Part shown: piece after piece, positions 22,266 through 35,577 of the stretch
Layout: each line of letters starts with the position of its first letter
How positions within the stretch are numbered: the first letter of the stretch is position 1
From: Cycas panzhihuaensis
Taxonomy: Eukaryota; Cycadophyta
Direction of reading: 5' to 3'
Assembly (NCBI GenBank): GCA_023213395.1
Contig: CM041465.1
Location: 242,985,741 to 243,049,740, forward strand
Length of the DNA: 64,000 nt
Notes under the pieces: model-generated
Seen by the model: only the letters and a program-made list of their open reading frames with translations
Database searches by the model: none
What the model was told of the DNA's origin: nothing
Position numbers and translations under genes: made by a program

Positions 22266-22993
22266 TCTCTGATGCCATAACTAAGTTGAATCTTCTACAG
22301 TCTTTGATATTATAGCTGCATGGCTTACATCTATACTTCCCACTAATATGTAAAGGTTTCCTTTCTTTAAGGCTTTCATAATAACCAAGGTACCCTTTAA
22401 CACCTTTAAGAGTCCTTCATGACCTGTATACTTAAAACCACTTGAATCTAGTTCACCCAAGGAAATCAGATTCTTTTCAGATCAGGTACATGTCTAACTT
22501 CAGTTAATGTTCTCACTACACTATCGAACATCTTAATTTTGATGCTACCTATGCCCACTGTCTTACAAGAAACTTTATTTCTGATAATCACATCACCACC
22601 ATCAAGAGGTTGGTATGATGAGAACCAACTCTTGTGTGGACATATGTTGTGCAAAGCACCTGAATCTAATAACCAGACATGGTGATAATGGGAAACATTA
22701 TAAGCAACCAAGACATCATCATTCGTACCTTGATTTGACTCCACCTGATTAGCCTCCTTGGCAGGATCTTCTTTTTTTTGGAACTTCCTTTTGTAACAAT
22801 CCTTCTTGAGGTGATCGGTCTTATTACAGTGACAACACTTGAGTTTACTCTTCTTTCCTTTTGACTTTGACCTCGATATATCCCTAGAGCTTTGTCCTCT
22901 ATCAATTGTTCTACCCCTTGCTGTCATAGCTTTTAGTGTGGAGGTTTCAAGACTAGACTTCCTCTGTACTTCTTCCATCAACAAAGCACTCAC
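22266..22993 (-). pseudogene. A1 Gag C-terminus and protease
   Basis: A stop-free frame of 175 codons (22993 to 22466) carries an intact zinc knuckle, C53-x2-C56-x4-H61-x4-C66, after a basic stretch (SRSKSKGKKSKLK). The protease motif follows, with D110-S-G-A in WLLDSGALHNIC, then EVRHVPDLK. Both catalytic features survive, unlike in B1, B2 and C4. After residue 173 the frame slips relative to the usual NLISLG motif. The knuckle binds RNA; the protease processes Gag-Pol. Confidence 0.88.
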
Positions 22994-23560
22994 AACATAA
23001 TCATATTCTATTTCATCTGTAGTGCTAAAACTAATTGAGGTGATAATATTATCCTAAGATTCTGGTAATGAGTATAACAAGGTAATAATCTCATCTGCAT
23101 CCTCCATTTTAACATCGATACTAGCCAACTGATAATTAAGAGTATTAAAAATATTTAAATAGTCAGCAATTTTTATACATTCCTTTATCCGTAATGAGTA
23201 CAACTATGTCTTCAAGTAGATTCAATTTATCACTGATTTGGTCATATATAGGCCTTCTAGTGGAGTCCATAATCCTACTATTGTCTGCTTCGCTGTGATG
23301 TTGAATATAACTTTATCTATCAAGCACAATCGTATTGTGCTATGAAACTTTTTATCTAGATCATCCCATTTGTCATCGTCCATCCCAATGGGTTTCCTCA
23401 TTTTCCTGTAAGAGCTCTGTACAAACCTTGTTGTACAAGAACATCATATGCTTTTAGCTTCCACAAGTCAAAGTTGTTCTTGCCATTGAATTTCTCCACC
23501 TTAAACTTTGTACTTACCAGTTTCACCATTTAGTGTAGAGAAAGTTGACACTAAAACCTT
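22994..23560 (-). pseudogene. A1 Gag N-terminal region
   Basis: The element-strand frame resembles Tnt1-type Gag: KFKVEKFNGKNNFDLWKLKA, then DVLVQQGLYRAL. Several frameshifts and stops follow before the intact knuckle. The start is placed near 23530 by similarity. The aligned region in A2 is 56982-57840. Confidence 0.75.
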
Positions 23561-23582
23561 CACAAGCTCGCTACAAAAATAA

Positions 23583-23600
23583 AAGTGGATCTGATACCAC
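23583..23600 (-). other. A1 primer binding site
   Basis: On the element strand TGGTATCAGATCCAC lies just inside the 5' LTR, one change from the initiator tRNA-Met complement TGGTATCAGAGCC. Confidence 0.85.
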
Positions 23601-23601
23601 T

Positions 23602-24250
23602 TGTTGAGAAGACAAGGTCCCAACCCTTAAACTGCCACCAAGATCTAGACTATTCTTGTAACTAGTTACAAAAATCAAAACTAAAAATTACATGCAAGTT
23701 TATAAACTAGAGATATAATAATAAAAGGAACAAGAAAGCCAAGCACAGAAATACACCCGATATAACATGGTAAAACCCTAGCAGTGTGCTAGGAAAACAT
23801 CCACACAAGAAAGGTATCGATCTTTATTGTCACAAAATTGAGAAAATATACATAATCCTATAGCAAAGTGCTCACAGTAACAACAACCAGCTGTCCAACT
23901 CCTTAGGGTACATTGAACAACCTCAACATAATGAAATATGCCCTAAGTTGGGCTATATGAGAGAGTCATACAAGGCACAAATCTAGACTATAGAATCTAG
24001 GGTATTTTTATTGAACAACCCTGATTCTCTTTATAATTTAATATAGTTTCTAGTGTAAATTTTTTGGGTCAGGGGCTATCGCCCTTGAACCCCCTCTTAA
24101 TGGGGGGCATTCTAACCCCCTTGCACACCCCCCTAGCTAAGGGGGGCTCTCACCCCCCTTGGAACCCCTCGAGGAAGGTTTGGAGGAGAAACTATGTTGC
24201 CAACATGCCAAAATTTTAGCCTCTAGCCATTGTTGTCATATTACCCAATA
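23602..24250 (-). repeat. A1 5' LTR
   Basis: 649 bp, direct copy of 18979-19624. The outer end on the + strand is CCCAATA, where the usual terminal CA has become TA. The G/C-rich island lies at about 24066-24178. Confidence 0.95.
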
Positions 24251-24255
24251 ATACT

Positions 24256-25989
24256 CATTTTAGAGTGATGCCCCCAACTTAAAAAAGAAAGGTTATTAGT
24301 GATAGTATTCTAAGATATGAAATACTGAAGAGTTAACTTTGGTGTTCTAATTATATGAGATATATTATATGGTGACTAAGGCAAAAGAAGATAACAATGA
24401 CAAAGCTTGATGATGAAGGGATTATAATTAAGGAGAATGAATATGATATACACCAACCAATTAATAGATTACAACTTGATAATTAGAATATAAGTTAATA
24501 GGACCATGGTAAAAGTGTAGAACATTTATGAAAGCCCCTATAAATACTATATATTTGGCTTTATTATTAGTTCCTTGAGGTAAAAACATGCTAGTAGAAG
24601 CTAAGAAATTACCTAGATAATCATGCACTACCTATGCTACATTAGGCAATCCTAGATCACCCCTACTACCCCCATTAATATGTATACTCAATGCCATGGT
24701 GAAAGAAGATCAATACTCAAAGATAAAGTGATAAATATAGGAAGATGTAGGAATTAACCTTTGAGAAATCAGTTCCCACACAAGAGGCTTAGTTTTGATT
24801 ATAAAATGAAAGAGATAGATTCACTATTAAGTTTTCTCACCATAATAAGATCACTCTAAATATACATGAAAGTAAAGACTCAAAGGTGTCAAATAGGTTT
24901 TTATTATAATTAAGATGATGGTGCGTCCAAGCCACTAGATATTAAGGTCCTAAATGATGGACTTAAATGAACCTAACCTATAATAAATGTAGGTGGAGTT
25001 GAAGTCAACACGCGACTTGCTTTAGATAATAAGAGGGTGTAAGGGATAATTAAACAACTTTTCTTACTTTTTTCTTTCTCTCTCTTTTTACTTTTTAATT
25101 TATTTTTTTAAAACATTTTATATTTTTATATTTTTTGCTTTCTTTTAATAAACACTATGACTATATTATCCCATATAACTATTCAGACAAAGGTTATAGT
25201 GAACTAGGTATTATTGAACCTACTTTCTAAAGGATGCTCATTCATTATCTTGGCTATAGCCATTATGCGATTTTTACTAAGATAAGATGAAGAGAAGAAG
25301 GATAAATAATAATAAGTAATTGATGATTATCTCAATCATGAAATATCTGTTCACACTATAATAAGGATGTCTCTTTTTAATGAGACTAAGGAAATAAGAA
25401 CTATAAACTAGATTCCTCAAAGGCTAAACTATAGGAAAAGAAAATATCTTTAAATCTCAATATCTCTAAGAGAAAAGGGAAGGTATAAGAATGAGAAACA
25501 ACCTTAGGAGTATAGTAAGAGGAAATCAAGAATCATATCAAATAGAAAATGAAACAAACAAACCGAGTCCCAACACTAATGAATGAGGATCTAAAGAGTA
25601 CAATATCTCACATATCAATTAAAGCTAGCTATTAGACTTTATATATGATTATGAAGTCAATAGATGAAGTTAGGGACCTTAGTTATCTCACACATTTAGA
25701 ACTTAGAAAAGAAGAGTAAGAATGCTTTGATCATAGTAAAAGAAGTAGAAGTGTGTTCCTAACAACCACTACTTATACCTAGCTAGGGGATAGTAGTCTT
25801 ACATGGTATTAGAATGCAAGAATGAATGATATGCAAGAATCAATTGCATTAAAGTGGTAGTTGTAAATAAGGAAAGAAGGATAATCACTACATCACTAGT
25901 TTAAGCTCATCATATAATATAATTCTTAGAGTTATAGTTTACCGTAATTATAGATTACTTGATGCTTTGACTCTTAAGCATAGAATTCT
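24256..25989. other. no gene recognised; 3' flank of G1
   Basis: A+T-rich sequence with dense stops. It probably holds the region downstream of the G1 integrase, perhaps including its 3' LTR, but no LTR pair could be found by eye. Confidence 0.35.
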
Positions 25990-26765
25990 CATAAGAATTA
26001 TGAATTAATAAGCTTTTGAAGTTTTAATTTTTTAAGAGTTGAAATACGATAAGTATCATTTTCTAAATCTTCAATAACCACATACATTCCTACCCACTTA
26101 AGTGTAACTTTTTATTATTTGTCATATAAGTACTCTAGTTTAATGACTTTATCTTTGATACAAAATTCACAAGGTCTGAATTGTTTATTATGAACTACTT
26201 AAGCTCTACCTTTTGAAGATAGATTATTTTGGAGGGTGATTAAGAATGTTTCATCCATCTTTTCTAGCCTTAAAAGATGAGTTTCTCTCTAAAATTCTTT
26301 ATCAATGAATTCCTTTAATGAAACATATAAAGATGGTATCTTGACCTTTAAAGGCAAAATAGCCTTATCCCCATCTACTAAAGAAAATGATGTCATCGTA
26401 GTAACATTTCTAATAGAAGTACGATATGCCCATAATGCAAGAAATAATTAGATATGCCAATCATGATGAGAAGTATCTATAGTTTTAGCCAAAATCTTAG
26501 CTAATGTCTTACTAAAAGCTTCCATGTGTTTATTAGCTTGGAGTGGTAAGGAGCTAAGAGTTGATGAGTAATATGAAATTTCTTACACAACTTTGTTACA
26601 TAGGGATTGTAAAATAAAGTCCCATTATTAGTAATAATGACATCTAAAACTCCAAATCTACAAATAATATATTAAAAAATAAAAGTAGCAACCACTTTCC
26701 TAGTAGTAGAGACTATAGGAATAATCTCACTCTATTTAGTAAAATATTTAGTAGCCATTAGAATT
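25990..26765 (-). pseudogene. G1 integrase remnant
   Basis: Recognisable gypsy integrase words: GHKLILMATKYFTK, FGVLDVIITNNGTLF (second Asp replaced by Asn in TNNG), QANKHMEAFSKTLAKIL with the catalytic Glu kept, ALWAYRTSIRNVTTMTSF, and a C-terminal part with FRPCEFCIKDKV and LKWVGMYVV. One base is missing just before the QAN motif (near 26515), and several TAA/TAG stops are present. It would integrate the element cDNA. Confidence 0.82.
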
Positions 26766-27429
26766 AATTTATGTCCATTTAAAGATGGAAAAAGATTTAT
26801 CCAATGAGGTTTAATCTCCATTAAGAAAATGACAAGGAGATATGATATACTTGATAACTTAAGCTAATTGATGAATAAGAGTGGCATGGAATTGAGACTT
26901 TTCACATTCTTTAAAATATGTATATGCATCCTAAGATAATAAAAACCAATAATATCCCATATATAATATATGTTAGTTGATGTATTGACCATATAAATGG
27001 CCTTCATAAAAAATGTGATGGCATTTTGCCAAGGTGGTTTTAGCTTTAGTAGGAGAAAGGTATTATAATATAATTCTATCAAATGATCATTTATATAGAA
27101 CATTATCTAGTAAGAGATACTATTGAACAATTACCCTATTTATCCTTCTTTTCTTTATAGAGGAAGGAACAGGGAAAGTTTAATTTAAAAGGTAAGATTT
27201 GATTTCCTTATAATAAACTTCTTCTAAAGGGACAATTTCTACTTGAAGAATATGTTCGTTAGGAAGTCTATCATCCATAGATTCATTTAAGGGATTAGGT
27301 AGTAAAGGCTCTACCATATTTTAGCAACTATCATACCTTTCGTAGATTTCTAATTAATAATGTGTAAATTGAACTCTTGTAGAAGTAGAGCCCATTTATC
27401 TAATTGTCTAGTAAGATCACCTTTAGTAA

Positions 27430-27790
27430 GTAAATAACAAATAGGATCATATTGGACAATGAGAAAGGTGGTGTTACCAAAGAGATAATGGCACAACCTT
27501 TTACTATAAAAAGAGACTCTTTCTTAGTATGTGGATAATTAATCTTAGCCATAACTGGCTTTCTCCTTATAAAACAAATAGCTCGTTCTTTCCCAAATTC
27601 ATCTTGTTAAGAAAGCATACTAGCAAGACACTCTTCTATAAAATATGAATATAAGATAAATGGTTTATCAAAATAGGATGAGAAAGCATAGGGGCAAAGA
27701 TTAATGCTTGTTTTAATTTATTAAAGACACTTGAGCAAGTAGATTCCAAGTAGGAGAAACCTCCTTTCTTAAAAGACTAGTAAGGGGTTT
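27430..27790 (-). pseudogene. G1 RNase H remnant
   Basis: PFILYSYFIEECLASMLS, a stop, QDEFGKERAICFI and YPHTKKESLFIV correspond to the gypsy RNase H order (the initial Asp is not preserved). Between about 26770 and 27430 only the degraded spacer towards the integrase zinc finger is seen. Confidence 0.72.
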
Positions 27791-28520
27791 GGTGTTCAAT
27801 GTAAAATTGACTATGAAACATTGTAGGAAACTAATTTTCTAAGGAATGATTTCACTTGTTTTTATATATAAGAAGGTGGCATTTCAATAATGGCTTTTAT
27901 GCTATTAGGGTCTACCCTAATACTGTCATGAAAGACTATATTACCTAATACTTTTTTTGAAGTAATTACAAATACACATTTGTTTGGATTAAGACAAAGG
28001 CAAATTTTTTGACATCTTTCAAAGATAGTTCTTAGATATTAAATGTTGTCCCTTCAATGAGATGACAAGGTAAGCATATCATTAAATTAAATAACCATTA
28101 AAATACTAATATAATCATGAAAAATAAAAACCATGGCCTGATGGTATGTGGCTCTAGAATTTTTAAGGCTAAAAGTCTGAACTTTGTAAGTAAACGTTCC
28201 CCATGACATGGTGAATGTAATCTTATATTAGTCTTTAGGAGAGATAAGGATTTGATTATAACCTAAAAAATCATCCATAAATAACATAACTTTGAAACCA
28301 ATAGTCTACTCTCAAATTTAATCTAAAATTGAAAGGGAAAATTTATCTTTAGGACATACATCATTAATGTCATAAAAACTAATGCATATCTAGATAGAAC
28401 CATTCCTCTTTATCATTGGAACTATATTGGAAACCCATTGTGAATAATTAATATTTTCAATGAAGAAACCTTTTAAGAGTTTCTCTACCTCTTATTTAAT
28501 AACAATTAATAGATGAGGAT
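27790..28520 (-). pseudogene. G1 reverse transcriptase remnant
   Basis: Order of motifs: EVEKLLKGF, SQWVSNIVPMIKRNGSI, ICISFYDINDVCPKDKF, FMDDFLGYNQI, WGTFTYKV, FSLKNSRATYHQAMV, then the catalytic box, which reads stop-F-N-D-M (28075-28086). The first of the two catalytic Asp is Asn, and the Tyr codon is a stop. LNPNKCVFVITSKKVLGNIV and KAIIEMPPSY follow. Family length and order are normal. It is inactive. Confidence 0.88.
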
Positions 28521-28529
28521 GTATACGTA

Positions 28530-29850
28530 TATGCTTTTGTCTCTTAGGCTTGACCCCTAGAATGGTAGTGATACTATAATTAATAACATCAAGATGAAGG
28601 CATTGCATATCATTGTAATCCCAAGAAAAGATTGAGATAAATTCACAAAAGAGTTCCTTGATTTATCCTACTACTTCATAAGTGTAATCTACTTGAACTT
28701 TAATTATCTTTGGAGTCTCACCACCCTTCAAATCAACATCAGTAGTTTCACCTACAAGCATGGTGTTTCCTTCCTCAAAATGAGGAGGAGCAGGGTCTAT
28801 AGAAGATGTAGAATTATTTGAAGACTGATGAGAATCAACTAAAGGTGAATTAGGATGCAATTGTTTACCAAAATCAAGCTTGTGATTATTAATATAAAGG
28901 TTAGGTGAAGCTCCAACCAAGTGTTTTAAAACCACTTCATTATTTTCAAAATGGTCAAGTTAATAAAGATCTCTAAAGATAGAGTTCCTAGTTCCACATT
29001 AAAGATGATGAAATGAATCTATGAGAAGAGTGTTCTTAGGAGAGTGATAATCTTAATTTAGGATAATTTTTATTATTATAGGCATTTAAGAAAAAGGACT
29101 AGGTTGATAAGAAAATTCCCAATTTGAGTTTAAGCCTAGATGAAAAATAGGTTCATCAATAGAAGAAAGACTTAGAGAATGAGACATATAAACAAAAGAT
29201 GATGGGATATGCTCTTAAGAAAAGTATTAATAAGGAAGAGAAATTATGGAAATTATATTCACTTCTTTAATTTCCTTGAAATGAGTTAGATTTATTCTAT
29301 ATGAGACATATAATAAAGGTGTTTCACCTTCTAGAGGTGAAATGTTAGGGTGTCAATGTAGTCAAAATTTCCTCTCATGATGATTAGGCCAAGCAACTTG
29401 AAAAGGAAATTGATGATAAGAGACCTTAGTAAATGATGCCATAAAGTTATAAGACAAAGGTACTTGCCTATATATGTTAGTGACATATTGTAGAATATCA
29501 AGAGGATTTTAACAAGGTGTAAACATAAGGAACATGCAAAATCTTACTTATCAAATAACAAAGAAAAAGGAATAATCTTCTAAAATGGTGGTGATTCATT
29601 AGAGGTCCCACTATCATCATTAGCTATCATTTCTTTCAAAGGAGAAGTAATTAGAAAAGGTTCCATGGTGTATTAAAAAAACTTCACATTACTATGAGAC
29701 GATGAAAAGATTTATTGAGAAGATATACTTTTGATCATGTTTACTCCCTTGATTTCTTATTTATATGATAAACAAGTCTCAATAACAAAATACTATCCTA
29801 GACCTAGAGATTAAAAGAAATGTTTAGAAGAGTTAGAGGACTCTCCAACT
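28530..29850 (-). pseudogene. G1 protease-RT linker
   Basis: Mostly unassigned sequence between the protease and RT. The part closest to RT (VFSWDYNDMQCLHLDVINYS) is the usual gypsy segment preceding the RT fingers. The 90-codon minus frame at 28663-28935 is within this linker and is Ser/Pro/His-rich. Confidence 0.5.
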
Positions 29851-30300
29851 TCTACGCTAATTTTTACTAATAGGATTTATTATTTTATAGGTATTTGTCT
29901 CTACTTTCTAATCCTTAATTCTACCTCATAGATGAACTAGAGTTCATCAAAGAGTAAAGAATAAATAGTAGATATCTAGTTAATCCATAGCCTACTTAAG
30001 AGAATGTTATATTCTAAGTATAAATCTATAATAGTAAGGTCAACCATGATTATTTTCCATTCTAAAGTAAGAGGGAGAGTAACTTGTCCAAGAGGGTATT
30101 TTTTATTTTTATCATATCCTTGACATATCCATTCACAAGGCTCAAAAGGAACAATTTTTAAATCTTTAACATGATAGAGAGGAATTACATTGATAGATAA
30201 GCCTTCATCAATAATAACTCATTGAATATTGATATTATCCTTACATATTTTAATATAAAATACACGAATGTCATTAGGGCTATGATTTGATTGATTAGAT
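29850..30300 (-). pseudogene. G1 aspartic protease remnant
   Basis: VIIDEGLSINVIPLYHVKDL, then CEWICQGYDKNKKYPLGQV and YNILLSRLWIN, matches the retropepsin fold of Tat-type gypsy elements (D-x-G ... ILGRPW). The catalytic triplet reads D-E-G at 30201-30209. Most of the domain is stop-free for about 130 codons. Confidence 0.75.
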
Positions 30301-30599
30301 GAGGTAGACAAATCAAATGAGAGAGTAAGGCCCAATCAGGAGTTGGGGATCAAAATCCCCAAAGCATTTAGTAAAAGTTAGCATTACACATGGTAACTCT
30401 TCAATAAGTCTATTACTAAAATACTAGTAGGGATGACTTGTAATTCATCAACCAATGAGAAAGATCCATTATTTAATGTAGAAGGAATAAATATAAAATG
30501 AATAGGTCAAGGAAGGATGACTAGCAAAGAATCAAGATTCTAATGGGCAAATCGTCAGACAGTTTGGTCATACCTAGATTCTTTATAACCTTAACTATA

Positions 30600-33060
30600 T
30601 TAGTCATCTTATTTATGAATACCACCTTTTGGAGGTGGTTTTTTTTAGTTATTAATTCATTTACTACTCACACTAGGTGGGGAGGTACTCTTCATATTTG
30701 GGTTAGAGCCTGAACTCTCATCATCACTTATTTCATCTTGCTTAGCCTTACCTTTATTCTTATCTTTAACATATTTAGGGTCATGATTGAGTAATAGATA
30801 TTTATGGATGAGTTGCTTTTGGTTTAGTTTCAATGTATAGTTATTAGGTATTTGAGTCTTTTAACTCATAGCTTAAACTAGTCGATATTGATTCCTAACA
30901 TGAGTATCAGTCTAATGATACAAACACTAAGCTATCTTATTCACTAAAGATAAAGGAGGAGGAGTTTAATGTTTTTTCCCTTTGGTAAAGTGAATAATCT
31001 AAACTTATCATTTAGGTTAATTAATGGGATAATTTTCAATATGCAACTTAGTATTTATGGTATGCTCAAGTGCCCTGATAGAAGAGGTAAGGTGGTTATA
31101 TTTTTTCTCATTATGACTAGGCTTGGATTGTTGGGTGGGCTCTTTAGTTGGAGTAAGATTCCTAATCTTCCTAATACTAGCTTGAATATCAAAGGTTTCA
31201 AATGTCAAGAACTTATTTATGGCCTCTTTATAAGTTTGGCAATAAAGCTTTATAACTTCTAAATGCATATGAGGTCTTAAGACATTAGTAAAGAGGTCAA
31301 ATAGAAGGCTTGAATTAAGAGGGGAATGATAAGTGCATACTAGGTCTTAAAATATTTTAACAAAATCATGGGATCATTTATCATGATTCTTCTTAATTAA
31401 TAATAAAGACTTGATCCCAGTTTCAAAAGGCCTAGCAACATCAAAATAACTAATGAAGGAATCAACTAATTATTGGAACAAAACCATGGAAGTAAAAGGA
31501 AGGTGGTAAAATCACTTTAATACATCACCTTGGAGTGATTTAGGAAAAAGACACATCATAACATAGTCATATGGAAGAAAATTAGTATATATAAGAACAA
31601 AAGCTTTTACATATGAGGCTAAATCTCGGGAATACTCACCTAAAAGCTCTGGTAATTCAAGTTAAAATGAGGGCATAGAGGAAAGGAGGACCCCGTATGG
31701 AAAAGGGGACCTCATATAATGGGAAAATTACCTTGTAAGCCTTAATGTAGAAGGGTGTTAAAGAGGGGATGGTTGATAAAGTAAGGAAGCTCTAGGTGGG
31801 GGTTGATCAAAATTAGAGGGGTGAAGAGATGGAAGATGAGTAGGAGTAAACCAAGTAACATGATTAAAGCTAGTGTTTGTTTGGGGAATAGGATATAACA
31901 GAATTGAATGATTATATTAAAGAGGAGGTATGATATATTAAGCATAGGATGGATAATGATTATAAGGTTTAGGAATGAAGGAGGATGTAGGTTTCTTCAA
32001 AAGCCTAGAGGTCTATTGTTGATCAGTATGTTAATCAAACATAATATGTGGATGAGAACCTTAAGTATCATATGAAGGATATGGAGGTGTGAAAGGCATA
32101 GGTCCCTTATGAGAAGGAGATGTAAGGGACCTCATATTATATGATGTATTTTGGTAGGGAAAAGGATAAGGGTTCCTTTGACTAGAAACAAAATTATGAT
32201 GAGAAAAGATAAGCCCACCTAATGGCAAGACCTATGAACTTAAATAAGGGTACTTATATTTATGAATAAGAGAGGGTCCCTTACTTAATTGATAAGAGGT
32301 AGAACCCTATTATGGATTTCCCAATATAAGATCATGTTCTTAAGTGTAACTCTCAAGAGGGACATTAAAAGGAATTGAGGGGATAAGAGGTATCTAAGTT
32401 CCCTTATGCATAGGACGAACTAGTATATGAGATTGTGAATGAATTGATTTAGTATCTATTATCTCATCTACTGGGATAAGAGATGATTTAGGAGTAGTTG
32501 AGTGAGAATAGAAAGAAGAGCGTGGAACATTTATTATGTGAGAAGGATCATCTTGTAAAATTTGATATTCTTATATAAGACAACTAGATTGTTTATGATG
32601 TTGTTTAGGGGTTAGATGTAAGGATATAGCCATAATATAAGTATCTTGATGGAATGGATCTTAATAAGTAAGAATAGGTATATGATAAGGAATTCTAATA
32701 AGCACATGTTCAAAGTAAGGGTGGGTAACATGAGTGATTTGACCCTCTTCTTGCAATATAAAAGAAGTAGGGAGAGATAAATTGCCTATATGCACTTGAA
32801 GTAAATTAGGATAACCTTGCTAAATAGGGACTTCAAATAAATCAATAGGTTCTTTAGGAGGGTAAAGGTGAGTTTCATATACTTAGTATTTAGAAAAATC
32901 CTCATAAGTTAGATAACCTTCTTAGGTTGCATATGGTTTATGGTAATCATACTTAGGAGGGAGTCCCTACTACCTCAAGGATCTCTTAGGCTGAGTATGA
33001 GGAGGGATCTTTATTAGAATGGAGATATTAAGAAATGGAGATGAAAACCTAAGAAATATT
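30600..33060 (-). pseudogene. G1 Gag remnant with Pro-rich N-terminal half
   Basis: One minus-strand frame of about 800 codons is read with relatively few stops, most of them at Trp or Gln positions. The N-terminal half is rich in Pro, Tyr, His and Ser. The C-terminal half holds the retrotransposon Gag domain (PF03732-like): SYVKAFVLIYTNF, YVMMCLFPKSLQGDVLK-stop-FYHLP, VDSFISYFDVARPFE, SHDFVKIF and a stop, then YKEAINKFLTFETFDIQASI and a basic tail. Gag would form the particle. No zinc knuckle was found. Confidence 0.78.
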
Positions 33061-35482
33061 AAAGAAAATAAAAACTAAATTTTAAAAGATTACTAAACAA
33101 ATGTAAATCTTGTGAGTCTCAAGCACATAAATAGGAAGTTTAGGTAACTTCCCTAATATGGTCACTAGAAGATGGTTCACTAACATTCAACTAATCATGA
33201 TAGAATGAATAAGCTGACTAGTCTAAAGAGTAAGACTTTTCAACCAACTCTTGAGAAGGAGTCCTTCCCTACTTGCGAGTGCACACTAAACTAAGGAAAG
33301 ATTACTAATATATGATTCAAAATTATTTTCCTGCATATAAATAGAATAGATGTAAATCTATTCAAGTGAAACAAATTACTAGCAAATAAAACCTACATGC
33401 AAGAACTAACATGCACTTTTCACTGGCATGAAAACAATATAGAGCACACTTGCAAAGGATGAAACTATATGCTATGCAAACATGTAGTTCATTTCTTTTC
33501 TATTATTTTTTCTATTTTTTGTTAAATGTTCTATAAGAAAAATAAGAGAAACACAAGAGGCAAGAGAGATCTAGGTAACCATTGTACTTATTTTTATCCT
33601 ATCATCTACTATTTTTTTCCTTTTCTACCCATTTAGGAGTACTCAATAGAAGATAAAAGAGTAGAGAAATATGCAATCATATAATTATAAGTTCAAACCC
33701 AAGACCCACTAATCCAAACTTTGTAAATCCTTTTCTTTTATTGCATATGTAAGCACAATAGGAAAAGCAATCAAAGTAAGTAATTAAAGAACAAAAAATT
33801 TATTCATATTGATATATTTTTCCTTATTAATAAAATCTTGAAATCAATAAAAGAAGAGATCATAATAAGAATTAGGGAAAGAGATATGCACTTGGTGATG
33901 AAGTTTATAACTAAATGGTTTTACCTGCTTGAAATCCCTCTTTGTGTTGGAGCAATGCTCAATGATGAAGAGAACAAAACATAAATGTTACAACAATTGA
34001 TAGAAATAAAATATCTCTCACATGTAAGCCTATAGATAAGATAAACTAATATGAATAAGCATATAACTTGAGATGACCTTTGCATGAAAGAGTAAAACTA
34101 GCTTACTTAATGATCCTTTCTAATTTTCTATTTCACTTCCTCTTAAGAGTTTGAGATATGATATGCCAACCATTAGTAGGGCTAAACTTATTGAGATTTG
34201 GATAAAATAGTAAACAAGAGAGGTGAAATTACTTAAGAAGAAGATTATAGTATTAACACTAAGCAAAAATGCCATAAAACAATTCAATTTTAGGAGTAAT
34301 AAAAGCTAGAAAATAATAACAAGAGTACCTTTTTTATTAGTTTTCACAAAAATAAACTTAAATCAAACTATGCATAAACTTAATAAAAAAATAATAACTA
34401 CTCTAAGCAAAATTACCTCAAAGATGATGAAAACTAGTAGTACATGCCTCAAAATAGTGTTATTATTCTTCTAAACACTCCACCATCAAGTCTAAAAATC
34501 CATTAGAATGATAGGAATGATAATGAGGATGTTAGAAGAGAGGAGAGTAGACACAAGTAAAACTTGTGAAGGCCATAAAGGAATGATTTCAAAGAATGAA
34601 TGAGAGATTAGGCCTAATAACTAAGTAGAAGATAAGGTAAATGTAGCCCATTATTTCTTATAGTAGGTCTAATAAATTCTCATGGAGACACATCTCCAAT
34701 TAAGTCTAGAGTAGCAAGGGAAACATAAGTAAGATCCCAGATAAGTTTGGTAAATCTCAATAGCATAGATTTCACTTCAGAAATAAAAACTCAATAGAAC
34801 TCTCTAAAAGACCCTCTAAAAACTCTACTTCTTTGCTTTCTCCTCCCCCTACTACCACTCCCAACGCTACTAAATCATCAAAATTTATTGAGACTAAATA
34901 ATAATCAAGATTAGAAATCATGCCATGGCTTTTTGGCCATGAATTAATTGATTTCTAGTGATAAAATCTTTGCATGGATGAAATCTAGAAGGTTAGGAGA
35001 TTGTTAGGGTAGATAAGGTGATGTATTACTTCAATTTTGGGTGATTAGTATTGAGAAAATCATAACAATTAGCATTTCTTTTTTAATTGTTAAAATAATA
35101 TAGTAAAAACTATGATTTCCTTAATAAAAAGTGATGGTTGAATTTTATTAAGGAAATTGCATTTTTATACTAACTAAAAATGCAATTTATAGGAGCAAGC
35201 CAAAAACATAGAAAATCCAATCACTATCTTAAAAAAAGTTAAGCTCCTAAAAGATACTAAGTCTAACCAAGTTAGAATCTCTATAATTCAAGGCCAAAAG
35301 GAGTTAAAATAAGTAAAAAAATTAATTGAAGACTCAAAGAGATCATAAATAAGAAATGAAACAATGGGAAGAGGACTTGGATGAAATGGGCTTCACGTTG
35401 AGCAAAAGGCAAAAAATGCACCATAGCCTCAGTAATCAACAAAATATAATCATCATAGTATAGAATCAATCATTTAGTAATC
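33061..35482. other. no gene recognised; probable G1 5' region
   Basis: A+T-rich sequence with dense stops. By position it should contain the G1 leader and 5' LTR, but no matching repeat was found to the left of the coding unit. Confidence 0.35.
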
Positions 35483-35577
35483 TTATCATGGTCCAAAAAT
35501 GACATAATAAGAGATCAAAATATATATGTAATCATAACTAAGCTATGAAATGATGAATTAAAAACTAATCACTAATT
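35483..35577 (+). repeat. R1 left part
   Basis: Closely matches 7600-7700, ending at the shared AAACTAATCACTAATT. R1 resumes at about 44750. Confidence 0.7.

Larger units (their letters stand above)
18979..24250 (-). mobile_element. A1: Tnt1/Tork-like Ty1/copia retrotransposon
   Basis: It reads on the minus strand, with its 5' end at the right. LTRs of 646 and 649 bp, a primer site at 23583-23600, a polypurine tract at 19625-19636 and the perfect target duplication ATACT (18974-18978 and 24251-24255) define the limits. By eye the LTRs differ by about 11%. Gag, protease, integrase and RT-RNase H are recognisable but carry stops, and about 68 bp of the integrase core are deleted relative to A2. 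The second copy is A2, 53183-58521. Confidence 0.95.
25990..33060 (-). mobile_element. G1: Ty3/gypsy retrotransposon coding unit, LTRs not found
   Basis: Reading from right to left it carries Gag, aspartic protease, RT, RNase H and integrase in the gypsy order (integrase last). Protein words such as EVEKLLKGFFIENINYSQWV and FTMSWGTFTYKV resemble the Tat/Ogre group of plant gypsy elements. Stops are spread through all domains. No LTR pair, primer site or target duplication could be located, so the true element is larger than the interval given. Confidence 0.85.

Noticed and set aside
30969-31262. 97-codon + strand frame
   Set aside because: It is antisense to the G1 Gag domain, which is the better supported reading.
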